From the NCBI GenBank assembly GCA_023433515.1, contig JAEZCN010000180.1:1-14673 (forward strand): 14,673 bases of DNA, in the 5' to 3' direction. The stretch's first letter is position 1, and each line of letters starts with the position of its first letter. Positions 1 through 7,774 of the stretch are shown in pieces. The translations under genes and the position numbers were made by a program. Below the pieces are notes generated by a model. That model saw nothing but the letters and a program-made list of their open reading frames with translations, searched no databases and had not been told where the DNA came from. The DNA is from Pseudomonadota bacterium. Its GTDB lineage: Bacteria; Pseudomonadota; Gammaproteobacteria; Steroidobacterales; Steroidobacteraceae.

Positions 1-864
1 GCGTGGCAATCCGGCATCGTCGTCGTCGTATCAGCGGGCAATGGCGGACCGCTGCCGCAGACCGTGGGCGTACCGGGCAATGTCCCGTACGTCATCACGG
101 TCGGCGCGATGACCGACAACTACACCAGCAACAGGAGCGACGACCGGCTCGCCTCTTTCTCGGCGGCTGGTCCGACGTTCGAAGGTTTCGTGAAGCCCGA
201 CCTGGTCGCGCCGGGCGGTCACGTCTGGGGGTTCATGGCGACGTACCAGAAGATCGCCGTGGATCATCCGACGTTCATGAACAACGGCGACTTCTTCACG
301 ATGTCGGGAACGTCGCAGGCGGCGGCGATCGTGTCGGGCGTCGCGGCGCTGATCATCAGCCGTGATCACGGCATCACGCCGGACCAGGTGAAGTGCCGCC
401 TCATCGCGAGCGGCAAGCCCGCGGTGACGCCGCAGGGTCAGCTCGCGTACAGCGTGCTGCAGCAGGGTACCGGCCTCGTGGACGCAAAGGCTGCCGTGTA
501 TGGCAGCGCGAGCAATTGCGCCAACCAGGGACTCAACATCCACGCGGATCTCGCGGGCACGCAGCACTACAAGGGTCGGGTGATTCAGCGCGCCAATGGC
601 ACGTTCGAGGTCACGAGCCCGGGCGGCACGTTGAGCGATCAAGGTTATCTCTGGGGCGACGGTTACCTGTGGGGTGACGGCTATCTCTGGGGCGACGGCT
701 ACCTGTGGGGTGATGGCTACCTCTGGGGCGACGCCTACCTGTGGGGCCATGCGGCGCCCTACACCGGCGACATCCCCTGGGTCCACGGCTACCCCAGCCA
801 GATCGGCAGCACCGTCGGCACCTCGCACACCATGTCCATCAACACCTGGGTCGCGCCCGAGTAG
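1..864 (+). CDS. Subtilisin-like S8 family serine peptidase, C-terminal part (5' end outside window)
   Basis: The reading frame is open from base 1, so the start, the pro-region and the catalytic Asp and His lie upstream. The visible part opens with IVVVVSAGN, the S8 segment carrying the oxyanion-hole Asn (visible residue 14). The catalytic-Ser motif SGTSQAAA follows, with the Ser codon at 313-315. These residues identify the peptidase S8 (subtilase) family, which is normally secreted. After the catalytic domain comes a ~70-residue linker, then six tandem GYLWGD-like hexapeptides (643-750), then a short tail ending in NTWVAPE. Such aromatic/Gly/Asp repeats occur at the C-terminus of some secreted subtilases; a surface or aggregation role is only a guess. 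The stop is TAG at 862-864. The gene converges on kynA, with a palindrome in the short gap. Family assignment is firm; substrate is unknown. Confidence 0.92.
   Translation, partial: AWQSGIVVVVSAGNGGPLPQTVGVPGNVPYVITVGAMTDNYTSNRSDDRLASFSAAGPTFEGFVKPDLVAPGGHVWGFMATYQKIAVDHPTFMNNGDFFTMSGTSQAAAIVSGVAALIISRDHGITPDQVKCRLIASGKPAVTPQGQLAYSVLQQGTGLVDAKAAVYGSASNCANQGLNIHADLAGTQHYKGRVIQRANGTFEVTSPGGTLSDQGYLWGDGYLWGDGYLWGDGYLWGDGYLWGDAYLWGHAAPYTGDIPWVHGYPSQIGSTVGTSHTMSINTWVAPE
643..750 (+). repeat. Six tandem 18-bp units encoding YLWGDG-type hexapeptides
   Basis: Six in-frame 18-bp units (643-660, 661-678, 679-696, 697-714, 715-732, 733-750) encode five GYLWGD copies and a final AYLWGH. Synonymous codons alternate: copies 1 and 3 use TAT-CTC-TGG-GGC, while copies 2 and 4 use TAC-CTG-TGG-GGT. 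This suggests that the array grew by duplication of a 36-bp dimer. Only Gly, Tyr, Leu, Trp and Asp are used until the last copy, so the peptide is under protein-level selection or was recently expanded. Confidence 0.95.
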
Positions 865-865
865 T

Positions 866-888
866 AAGAAGGTGCCAGGCACCTTCTT
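866..888. terminator. 23-bp palindrome between converging genes; REP-like unit, possible bidirectional terminator
   Basis: Two 11-bp arms, AAGAAGGTGCC and GGCACCTTCTT, are perfect reverse complements around a single central A (877). In RNA this gives a stem of about 9 bp with a CCAGG loop and A-rich/U-rich flanks on either strand, as expected of a bidirectional terminator. It fills the gap between the protease stop (862-864) and the kynA stop (888-890), and touches the latter. The GGTGCC-A-GGCACC core resembles dispersed REP-type palindromes that I recall from other proteobacterial genomes; that is memory, not a search result. Confidence 0.6.
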
Positions 889-1727
889 CACATGGACGTC
901 CGGACGTGCCACAGCTCCGGAAAGAACTTGAGTTCGAGCGCCTTCGCGAGATAGGCGACGCCGGCGGTGCCGCCGGTGCCGGGCTTGTAGCCGATGACAC
1001 GCTCGACCGTCTTCAAGTGATGGAAGCGCCATAGCTGGAACTTCTGGTCGAGATCGGTCAGGCGTTCGGCCAGCTCGTAGAGATCCCAGTCCTTCTCCGC
1101 GTTGTGATACACGCCCAGCCACGCGGCGGTCACGGCTTTCGACGCCACGTGTGGCTGCGAGAAATCCCGCTCGATCAGTTCGTCTGGAATCCCATAACCG
1201 CGGCGCGACAGCAGCCGCAGCACTTCGTCGTAGATGGACGGTGCGTGCAGCGCGCGCTCGAGCTTCTCGTACGCCGCCGGATCGCGCTTGTGCACGGCGA
1301 TCACGTCGCGGTTCTTGTTGCCGAGCTGGAACTCCAGCATCCGGTATTGGAACGACTGGAAGCCCGAGGATCGCCCCAACGTGTTGCGGAACGCGGAATA
1401 CTCGAACGGCGTGAGCGTCGACAACACGCTCCACGCACCGAGCAATTCTTCCTGCAAGCGCGAGATGCGCGCGAGCATCTTGAACGACGGATCCAGGTTG
1501 TCACGCCGCACGCACTCGAACACCGCGCCGAGCTCGTGCAGGAACAGCCGCATCCACAATTCCGACACCTGGTGGACGATGATGAACAACATCTCGTCCT
1601 GCTCGATGGAGTTGGGCTTCTGCGCGTTCAGCAGCTTGTCGAGCTGCAGGTACTCGCCATAGGACTGAGACGCGCCCAGGTCCCAGTGCACGCCTTCGAA
1701 CTTCGGATCTGCCTTTTCGTCGTTCAT
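888..1727 (-). CDS. kynA: Tryptophan 2,3-dioxygenase
   Basis: This heme dioxygenase oxidises L-tryptophan to N-formylkynurenine, the first step of the kynurenine pathway, and is cytosolic. The 279-residue length is typical of bacterial TDO. Motifs align with Xanthomonas campestris TDO at an offset of three residues. H52, in FIIVHQVSELW, corresponds to the active-site His55. Y110 and R114, in FEYSAFR, correspond to Tyr113 and Arg117. H237, in WRFHHLKTV, corresponds to the heme-ligating His240. T251, in GTGGTAG, corresponds to Thr254. The catalytic set is therefore complete. The ATG at 1725-1727 follows the stop of the upstream metallopeptidase gene by one base (TGAAATG), so it is probably translated from the same mRNA. 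No kynB, kynU or kynureninase is visible nearby. Identification is confident. Confidence 0.97.
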   Translation of the reverse strand: MNDEKADPKFEGVHWDLGASQSYGEYLQLDKLLNAQKPNSIEQDEMLFIIVHQVSELWMRLFLHELGAVFECVRRDNLDPSFKMLARISRLQEELLGAWSVLSTLTPFEYSAFRNTLGRSSGFQSFQYRMLEFQLGNKNRDVIAVHKRDPAAYEKLERALHAPSIYDEVLRLLSRRGYGIPDELIERDFSQPHVASKAVTAAWLGVYHNAEKDWDLYELAERLTDLDQKFQLWRFHHLKTVERVIGYKPGTGGTAGVAYLAKALELKFFPELWHVRTSM

Positions 1728-1728
1728 T

Positions 1729-2523
1729 TCACTCTTCCGCGAAAACCCAGCGCGGCACGTTGCGCCAGCCCTGCAGCAACTCCCGATCGAGCGCGCGCCA
1801 GTCCGCGCACTGCCGCTCGACGGCGGCCCAGAAACGCGCCGAATGATTCATGTGTGTCACGTGCGTGAGTTCGTGAACGATGAGGTAGTCGACCACTTCG
1901 GGCCGCTGGAACAACAGGCAGGCGTTGAGGCTGATGGTACCCCGCACCGAGCAGCTGCCCCAGCGCGATCGCTGGCGGCGGATCGAAACCCGCGCATAGG
2001 GGATGCCCATCGCCCCAGACACTGCCGCGACACGCGGCTCCAGCCGTTCGCGCGCGGCGCGCATGAGCCAGGCGCGCAACGCCTCGCGCAGCGCATCCGC
2101 GGGCCCACCGATGCTCAATACTTCGCCCCGCTCCCGGATCGACGGCCGCCCCGCTCCGGCGGCCAGGTGAACGCGCCAGCTCTCACCCGTGACCGCGAAC
2201 GCGACGGCGGGCGGCGGGAACACCTCCGGCGCGGGTTTGTTGCGCAAAGCCGTCGTGCGACGCGTTTCTATCCACTCGCGGTGCTCGCTGAGGAATCGCT
2301 CCACGTCCCGCGGGCGCGCGCGCGGAGGAACGACCACTTCGACGCGCGCATCCGGATAAACGCGCACCGACAATCGCCGCGCCCGCACGCTCACGCGGAT
2401 GCGCAGGGGGCTGCCCCCATTTTCACCGCGCCCATGATCCTCCAGCAGGTCCCTCTGAAAATGGGGGCTGCCCCCATTCCCGCCGTCGCTCCTCGATCCC
2501 CGATGTCCGTCAAACCCGCTCAT
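1729..2523 (-). CDS. YgjP-like (DUF45) zinc metallopeptidase with REP-derived N-terminal segment
   Basis: The 264-residue protein carries the YgjP/DUF45 signature of M48-like putative zinc peptidases. HELTH lies at residues 217-221, followed by H227 in MNHSARFW (third ligand), and is preceded by the conserved RQRSRWGSC block (183-191). The family-like region begins near residue 41 (RIRVSVRARRLSVRV). The ATG at 2521-2523 overlaps the fadH stop as ATGA, a strong sign that it is the native, coupled start. Residues ~16-40 are encoded by a REP-like inverted doublet (2406-2478) and read GNGGSP...ENGGSP, a low-complexity stretch unlike the family N-terminus. A later GTG start (codon 44 or 46) is possible and would exclude that stretch. 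The cellular role of the family is poorly known. The stop lies one base before kynA. Confidence 0.88.
   Translation of the reverse strand: MSGFDGHRGSRSDGGNGGSPHFQRDLLEDHGRGENGGSPLRIRVSVRARRLSVRVYPDARVEVVVPPRARPRDVERFLSEHREWIETRRTTALRNKPAPEVFPPPAVAFAVTGESWRVHLAAGAGRPSIRERGEVLSIGGPADALREALRAWLMRAARERLEPRVAAVSGAMGIPYARVSIRRQRSRWGSCSVRGTISLNACLLFQRPEVVDYLIVHELTHVTHMNHSARFWAAVERQCADWRALDRELLQGWRNVPRWVFAEE
2406..2478. repeat. REP-like inverted doublet (BIME-like) inside a coding region
   Basis: Two palindromes face each other. Unit 1 is GGGGGC-T-GCCCCC (2406-2418) followed by ATTTTCA. Unit 2 is TGAA followed by AATGGGGGC-T-GCCCCCATT (palindrome 2460-2478, 9-bp arms). Bases 2406-2425 and 2456-2475 are reverse complements of each other except at the central T, with a 30-bp spacer between them. 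This matches the architecture of REP doublets mobilised by REP-associated tyrosine transposases (RAYTs). No RAYT gene lies in the window, so the mobiliser assignment is inference. The doublet lies in frame in the 5' part of the metallopeptidase gene. Confidence 0.8.
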
Positions 2524-4550
2524 ATCCTCGCCGCCAGCGTAACGCCTTCCCGGATCGCACGCTCGGCGTCGAGCTCGGCCGCGACCAACGCGCCGCCGAT
2601 CACGTGCACCGGGCGCCCGAACGGCGCGAGCAACGTCGCGAGCTCGTTCACCGACTCCTGGCCCGCGCAGATGATCACGTTGTCGACCGCGATCACCTCC
2701 GCGCCGGCTTCGGTCGAAATGTGCAGCCCAGCGTCGTCGATGCCCAGGTAGTTCACGCCGTTGCGCATGACCACGCCGCGATGTTTCAACGCGGTGCGAT
2801 GGATCCACCCCGTGGTCTTGCCGAGCGTGGCGCCGAGCTTCGAGGCCTTGCGCTGCAGTAGGTAGACGCGTCGCGGCGACGACACCGGCTCCTGCGGCAG
2901 GATGCCGCCGCGCTCGGTCAGCGTGCGATCGATGCCCCACTCCGAGAAGTACTCGTCCGCCGCGTCGGCGCCCGTGTCGACGTGCCGCGTCGTCAGGAAC
3001 GTCGCGACGTCGAAGCCGATTCCGCCGGCCCCGACGATGGCGACGCTCGCGCCCGCGGTCCTCACGCCCGAGAGCAGATCCGGGTAACTGATGACCTTCT
3101 CGTGCCCGATTCCCGGGATGTCCGGCACACGCGCCACGACGCCACTCGCGACGATGTATTCGTCGAACTCCTCCGCGGACAGCAGCTTCGGCTCGGCTAC
3201 GGTATTCAACCGCAGCTCGACGCCGGTGAGCGCGATGCGCCGCGCGAAGTAGCGCAGCGACTCGTGGAAATCCTCCTTGCCCGGAACCTCGCGCGCGTAG
3301 CGGAATTGCCCACCGATCTCGCGCGCGCGCTCGAACAACGTCACGCGGTGTCCGCGCTCGCCGAGAGCCGTCGCACAGGCGAGCCCCGCGGGTCCCGCGC
3401 CGATCACGGCGATGCGCTTCGCGCGCGACACGCGCGGCAGCAGGATCTCGGTCTCGTAGGCCGCCTGCGGATTCACGAGGCAGGTCGCGCGCTTGTTCTC
3501 GAACACGCGATCGAGGCAACCCTGGTTGCAGGCAATGCAGGTATTGACCTCATCGTCGCGCCCCGCGGCCACTTTGCGCGGCAGGTCCGGATCCGCGAGC
3601 AGCGGCCGCGCCATCGAAATCAGGTCCGCCCCGCCGCTCGCGAGCAACGCCTCGGCATCCTCCGCCACGTTGTACCGGTTCGTCGCGATCACGGGCAGCC
3701 GCGTCGCCGCCTTGATGCGCGCCGTCACCCAGCCGAAAGCGCCGCGCGGCACCATGCCCGCGATCGTCGGAATGCGCGCCTCGTGCCAGCCGATACCGGT
3801 GTTCAGCATGCTCGCGCCCGCGCCTTCCATCTGCGACGCGAGCCATTCGACTTCGGCGCCCGTCCCGCCGCCTTCGACCAGGTCGAGCCCGGAGATGCGG
3901 AAGATGATGATGAAATCGCGACCGACCGCGGCGCGCGTCCGCCGCACGACATCGAGCGCGAGCCGCGCGCGGTTCTCGAGCGATCCGCCCCACTCGTCCG
4001 TGCGGCGGTTGGTGCGCGGGGCGAGGAATTCGTTGATGAAGTAGCCCTCCGAGCCCATTACTTCGACGCCGTCGTAACCCGCCTCGCCCGCGAGCACCGC
4101 GCAATTGACGAAGTCCGCGATCTGATCGCGCACGCCATCGGAGGAAAGTTCGCGCGGCTTGAAACGGCTGATGGGCGCGCGCAACGCGCTCGGCGCCACG
4201 GAGAACGGGTGATACGCGTAGCGGCCGGTGTGCAGGATCTGCATGCAGATCTTTCCGCCGGCCTCGTGCACGGCGTCCGTCACGAGCCGGTGACGCGCCA
4301 CTTCACGCGACGACGACAACTTCCCCGCGAACGGCTTGGCCCACCCCGCGCGATTCGGCGCGATGCCGCCGCTCACGAGCAAACCCGCGCCGCCGCGCGC
4401 ACGCGCGGCGAAATACTCGGCCAGTTTCGGGAAATCGCTCGCGCGGTCTTCGAGCCCGGTGTGCATCGAGCCCATGACGATCCGGTTCGCGAGGCGGACG
4501 GGCCCGAGATCGAGCGGCGCGAAGAGATGCGGGTACTTCACCCCGCGCAT
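2520..4550 (-). CDS. fadH: 2,4-dienoyl-CoA reductase, NADPH-dependent, FMN/4Fe-4S/FAD
   Basis: FadH reduces the 2,4-dienoyl-CoA formed during beta-oxidation of unsaturated fatty acids with even-position double bonds. The protein has 676 residues (E. coli FadH about 672) and closely follows E. coli FadH. The N-terminal Old-Yellow-Enzyme TIM barrel contains EVMGSEGYFINEF with Y170 and NTGIGWHEARIPT with H256, equivalent to the catalytic Tyr166 and His252. The 4Fe-4S ligands are C338, C341, C345 and C357. GAGPAG (384-389) binds FAD and GAGGIG (507-512) binds NADPH. The ATG at 4548-4550 gives MRGVKYPHLF. GTG at 4539-4541 (codon 4) gives (M)KYPHLFAPLDLG, which matches the E. coli N-terminus better. 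No clear Shine-Dalgarno precedes either start. The gene starts 26 bp after the TPR-type gene, and its stop overlaps the next start by 4 bp. Confidence 0.96.
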   Translation of the reverse strand: MRGVKYPHLFAPLDLGPVRLANRIVMGSMHTGLEDRASDFPKLAEYFAARARGGAGLLVSGGIAPNRAGWAKPFAGKLSSSREVARHRLVTDAVHEAGGKICMQILHTGRYAYHPFSVAPSALRAPISRFKPRELSSDGVRDQIADFVNCAVLAGEAGYDGVEVMGSEGYFINEFLAPRTNRRTDEWGGSLENRARLALDVVRRTRAAVGRDFIIIFRISGLDLVEGGGTGAEVEWLASQMEGAGASMLNTGIGWHEARIPTIAGMVPRGAFGWVTARIKAATRLPVIATNRYNVAEDAEALLASGGADLISMARPLLADPDLPRKVAAGRDDEVNTCIACNQGCLDRVFENKRATCLVNPQAAYETEILLPRVSRAKRIAVIGAGPAGLACATALGERGHRVTLFERAREIGGQFRYAREVPGKEDFHESLRYFARRIALTGVELRLNTVAEPKLLSAEEFDEYIVASGVVARVPDIPGIGHEKVISYPDLLSGVRTAGASVAIVGAGGIGFDVATFLTTRHVDTGADAADEYFSEWGIDRTLTERGGILPQEPVSSPRRVYLLQRKASKLGATLGKTTGWIHRTALKHRGVVMRNGVNYLGIDDAGLHISTEAGAEVIAVDNVIICAGQESVNELATLLAPFGRPVHVIGGALVAAELDAERAIREGVTLAARI

Positions 4551-4576
4551 TCTAGCGGGAGATGCCGGGCGGGTTC

Positions 4577-5407
4577 TTACCGCGTGATCTGCGACATCAA
4601 CTGCCGTGCCATCGCGTAATCGGGCGCGATGAGCAGCGCGCGTTCCAGCGCCTCGCGCGCGCCGACGACGTCGCGCTGCTCGAGCAACACGCGGCCGAGG
4701 AAGGCATAGGCATCCGCCGCGCCCCACTCGGGCGTCGTCGACGGGCCCGCGCGCGCCGCCTCGAACATCTGCGTCACCGCGCGCAGCCTGGCGACGGCCT
4801 CGGCCTTCGCGGCCGCGTCCTTGCCGGCGCGTTCGTACGCGGCCAGCGCCTCGACCAGGCGCACGCGCGGGTTCTTGGGCTCGAACTTGACCGCCTCGTC
4901 GATGCGCGAACCGATTCGTCCGCCGAGCAGCGGCAACGAGCTCATCTCGCGGCCCGCGAGCGTGCAGGCGGTCGCGAGCGCGTAGTTCTCCGCGCGCTGA
5001 CGTCGCGCTTCGGGGGAATCGTCGAGGCCCACCGGCACCTTCGGCAGCGACTTCAGGGCGGCGTCGGTTTCGTCGCCGCAGGCGCCGATCGCGCGTCTCG
5101 AGCGCGACTTGTCCGTCGCCGCCAGTACCTGCGCGACGCGGTAGTGAGCGAGCGCACTGAAGTACTGGCGCGAGCCCGCATCGGCCGCGGCTTCCGGTTC
5201 TTCACCCTCCACGGCCTTGGGCTTGAGCGATGCGAGTACGCTATCGAGGGCACGCGCGTCGTTGGTGTAGTACGCGTACTGGATGCGGCCTTCGATGTCG
5301 GCCCAATCGGTCTGCGACTGCGCGAAAGACAGCGAGCAGAAGAAAAGCGAAGAGGCGCCGGCCCAGGCCAGCGCCCCTGACCACCCGGAAGCGCGGTGGA
5401 GCTTCAC
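4577..5407 (-). CDS. Secreted TPR-type protein coupled to the ABC exporter genes
   Basis: This 276-residue protein starts at a GTG (5405-5407) that overlaps the upstream permease stop as GTGA, so translation is probably coupled. A hydrophobic N-terminus (about residues 10-28, ending SLSFA-QS) looks like a Sec signal peptide cleaved near residue 29. A Cys at position 24 does not form a good lipobox. The rest is rich in Ala and charged helices. The last ~45 residues (WGAADAYAFLGRVLLEQRD... to APDYAMARQLM) fit a tetratricopeptide repeat, and earlier helices may be degenerate TPRs. It is probably a periplasmic partner of the exporter or an assembly factor. No specific family is recognised and the function is inferred from position only. 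Confidence 0.82.
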   Translation of the reverse strand: MKLHRASGWSGALAWAGASSLFFCSLSFAQSQTDWADIEGRIQYAYYTNDARALDSVLASLKPKAVEGEEPEAAADAGSRQYFSALAHYRVAQVLAATDKSRSRRAIGACGDETDAALKSLPKVPVGLDDSPEARRQRAENYALATACTLAGREMSSLPLLGGRIGSRIDEAVKFEPKNPRVRLVEALAAYERAGKDAAAKAEAVARLRAVTQMFEAARAGPSTTPEWGAADAYAFLGRVLLEQRDVVGAREALERALLIAPDYAMARQLMSQITR

Positions 5408-6603
5408 AACTCGCGCAGACCCGTGGTGATCGGCATACGCGCCGCGCGAATACCCGGGAATATCCCCGCGATGAACGTCAGCACCAGGCCGTAGATGATC
5501 CCCGCGACCATGAGTTGCGGAGTCACCGTGAACGCATACGTGATCTGGCTGAACGTCTGGAAATTCATCGTCGAGCTTTGCATGCCGTTGAGGAAGACCA
5601 TCGCGAGGACGCCGCCGAGCAGGCCGCCTGCCGCGCCGAGTAGTATGGCCTCGATCAACACCGAAAACACCACCGGCGCCGCGCCGAATCCCATCGCGCG
5701 CAGCGTCGCGATCTCGCGTACGCGGCTCGCCACCGCATTCAACATGGTATTGACGGCGGCGAGGATGGCGGCAAGACCCATCATGATCGCGAACGCGAAG
5801 CCCGCGCCCTTGATGAGCGTCGACATGAGCTGCTGCTGCTCGGCGTAGAACTCCGGTTCGCGCTGAACCGCTACCTGGACGCGGGGATCCTTGGTGAGTG
5901 TGTCCTTGAACTTCTTGAGCGTCGCATCCGAGGCGTCCGCGAGCCGCACCCGCACCGACTGGTAACTCGTGCCGCGATTCCAGACCGACTGCACGAGCCG
6001 CGCGTCGCCCCAGGCCTCCGACTCGGCGATACCGCCGTCGTCGCTGAAGAGGCCGACGATCACCCAGTCCGCATTGCCCCAGCGCACCGTCTTGCCGATG
6101 TCGATGTTTTCGTAGTTCGCGACGACGCCTTTGCCGACGATGATTTCGTTGGTGCCCTCGCGCATCATCCTGCCCTTCTCGATCCTGAGGGACTTGCGCA
6201 GCTGGGGCGCCGAGGGCGACACGCCGCGAAACGGCAGGTTCGCGCCCGTCTCCTTGTTCTTGAGCTTGCTTTCGGCGAGCACGTACAGCTCCGCGGACAC
6301 GATGGGTTTGCCATTGCTGTCGCGCTTCACGCCCGGCGCGTCGGCGATGATCGTGACCTGGTCCTGGCCGAAGCCCGAACTCATCTCGTTGGTCGCGCCT
6401 GATCGCAGGATCACCCCGACGTCGGGCGAGCCGGACAATTCGAGCGCCTGCCGGAATCCCGCCGCGATCGACAACACGGCGATCAGCACGAGCGTCACGC
6501 CCGCGATGCCGATCACGGCGACGAGCGAGGACGCCCAGCGCTCGGGGATGTTGCGAACGTTCATCGCCGTCACGGCGCCGATCTGGGAAAAAGTGTTTGC
6601 CAT
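5404..6603 (-). CDS. ABC transporter permease, FtsX/MacB type (second of two)
   Basis: This 399-residue protein has the MacB/FtsX layout: one transmembrane helix near the N-terminus (about residues 25-50), a large periplasmic domain (about 50-265), and three C-terminal helices (about 270-296, 318-345, 365-388). The segment SRVREIATLRAMGFG between helices 2 and 3 is the conserved cytoplasmic coupling region of this family (REIxxLRAxG). It probably pairs with the other permease as a heterodimer around the shared ATPase. The family works by mechanotransmission on periplasmic or outer-membrane substrates rather than classic transmembrane transport. ATG is at 6601-6603, 10 bp after the previous permease. 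The stop overlaps the TPR-type gene start. Substrate is unknown. Confidence 0.93.
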   Translation of the reverse strand: MANTFSQIGAVTAMNVRNIPERWASSLVAVIGIAGVTLVLIAVLSIAAGFRQALELSGSPDVGVILRSGATNEMSSGFGQDQVTIIADAPGVKRDSNGKPIVSAELYVLAESKLKNKETGANLPFRGVSPSAPQLRKSLRIEKGRMMREGTNEIIVGKGVVANYENIDIGKTVRWGNADWVIVGLFSDDGGIAESEAWGDARLVQSVWNRGTSYQSVRVRLADASDATLKKFKDTLTKDPRVQVAVQREPEFYAEQQQLMSTLIKGAGFAFAIMMGLAAILAAVNTMLNAVASRVREIATLRAMGFGAAPVVFSVLIEAILLGAAGGLLGGVLAMVFLNGMQSSTMNFQTFSQITYAFTVTPQLMVAGIIYGLVLTFIAGIFPGIRAARMPITTGLREL

Positions 6604-6613
6604 GTCGATTACC

Positions 6614-7774
6614 TCAGCCTCTGCGCAGCGCGTCGACGATCTTGAGCCGCATCGCGGTCATCGCGGGCCACAGTCCCGTGATGAACCCGAGCGAGACCAT
6701 CAGCACGAGCGCGGTGATGAGCGTGCTGTCGGCGATCTCGAACAGCGGGAAATACCGGGTCATCATGGGCTGCAGCCCTTTCACGAACAGCGCTCCGAGG
6801 CCGAACCCGATCAACCCGCCGACGACGGTGAGCAGCACGGCTTCACCTACGATCAGGCGCAGGATCGATCCGGAGCTGAAGCCGAGAGTCTTCAACACGC
6901 CGATTTCATTGGTCCGCTCGCGCACCGACAACGCCATCGTGTTGGCGGTCACGAGCAGCATCACGAAGAACACGGCGAACACCACCGACACCAGGATCTG
7001 GCCGATGTTGCCGATCTGCTCGAGGAACTGCTTCGTGAACGCCTTCTCCGTCGCGGTCTTGGTTTCGTCGGCCGAGTTCTCGAACTGCGCGTCGACGCGT
7101 TTGGCGATCGTCTCGGACTGCGCTGGATCCGCGACCTTGATCGTCATCCAGCCGATCTGGTCGCGACCGAACTGCAACGACTCGTTGTAGTAGTCGTAGT
7201 GGAACATCGCGCTCTGGTTGTCCCAGCCCGCGCTGTTCTCCACCGTGTAAATGCCGACGATGTTGAATTCCCAGGTGTCGCTGTTGTTCGCCTTGCGGAA
7301 GATCGAAGACTTGATCGGCACGCGATCACCCTTCTTCCAACCGTACGTGTCAGCGAGTACGCGCCCGATGACCATGCCCTGCCGATCCGCCTTCCACGCG
7401 GCGAGTTCTTCCGGCGAAAGCTTCACCTCGGGGTACACATCGAAGAATTCGTCGACGTTCAGCGGGAACACGGGGATCTGCTGCTTGCTGTCCTTGTAGA
7501 CGCCGCCGAACCAGTTCAGGTGCACCGCGGCCTTCACGCCCGGCACGGCCCGCACTTTCTGGTAGTGAGACACGGGGAAGGAATCGATGATCGAGACCTT
7601 GCTGATCGTGATCAGCCGGTCCGCACCGGTGAGGTTGACCGCCTGGGACAGCGACGTACGCAACGCGTCGAGCATTCCGAACATCAGGAACGCCAGGATG
7701 ATCGAGGCGAGCGTGAACACGAGGCGCAACTTGCGCCGCGTGAGGTTCGCCCAGAGAAACGACAGCCAGGCCAT
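6614..7774 (-). CDS. ABC transporter permease, FtsX/MacB type (first of two)
   Basis: The protein has 386 residues with an N-terminal helix (about residues 18-38), a periplasmic domain rich in aromatic and charged residues (about 40-275), and three C-terminal helices around 280-302, 325-350 and 358-380. The coupling segment SVRERTNEIGVLKTLGFS fits the FtsX-like permease family. The ATG (7772-7774) directly abuts the ATPase TAA with no spacing, and the second permease follows 10 bp later. The two permeases share fold but little obvious sequence, so they look like a heterodimer rather than a recent duplication. Family is firm; substrate is unknown. Confidence 0.93.
   Translation of the reverse strand: MAWLSFLWANLTRRKLRLVFTLASIILAFLMFGMLDALRTSLSQAVNLTGADRLITISKVSIIDSFPVSHYQKVRAVPGVKAAVHLNWFGGVYKDSKQQIPVFPLNVDEFFDVYPEVKLSPEELAAWKADRQGMVIGRVLADTYGWKKGDRVPIKSSIFRKANNSDTWEFNIVGIYTVENSAGWDNQSAMFHYDYYNESLQFGRDQIGWMTIKVADPAQSETIAKRVDAQFENSADETKTATEKAFTKQFLEQIGNIGQILVSVVFAVFFVMLLVTANTMALSVRERTNEIGVLKTLGFSSGSILRLIVGEAVLLTVVGGLIGFGLGALFVKGLQPMMTRYFPLFEIADSTLITALVLMVSLGFITGLWPAMTAMRLKIVDALRRG

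Noticed and set aside
643..750. Possible CRISPR-like or minisatellite array
   Set aside because: The 18-bp units are contiguous with no spacers, are in frame and encode a regular hexapeptide inside a protease gene.
1340..1351. TCCGGTATTGGA inside kynA, close to the exporter-cluster dyad
   Set aside because: It differs in one arm base, breaks symmetry, lies in conserved coding sequence (QYRMLEF) and is far from a start.
2982..4619. Long open frame on the + strand opposite fadH
   Set aside because: Arg/His/Ala-rich translation without motifs; a GC-rich antisense shadow of the clearly real fadH gene.
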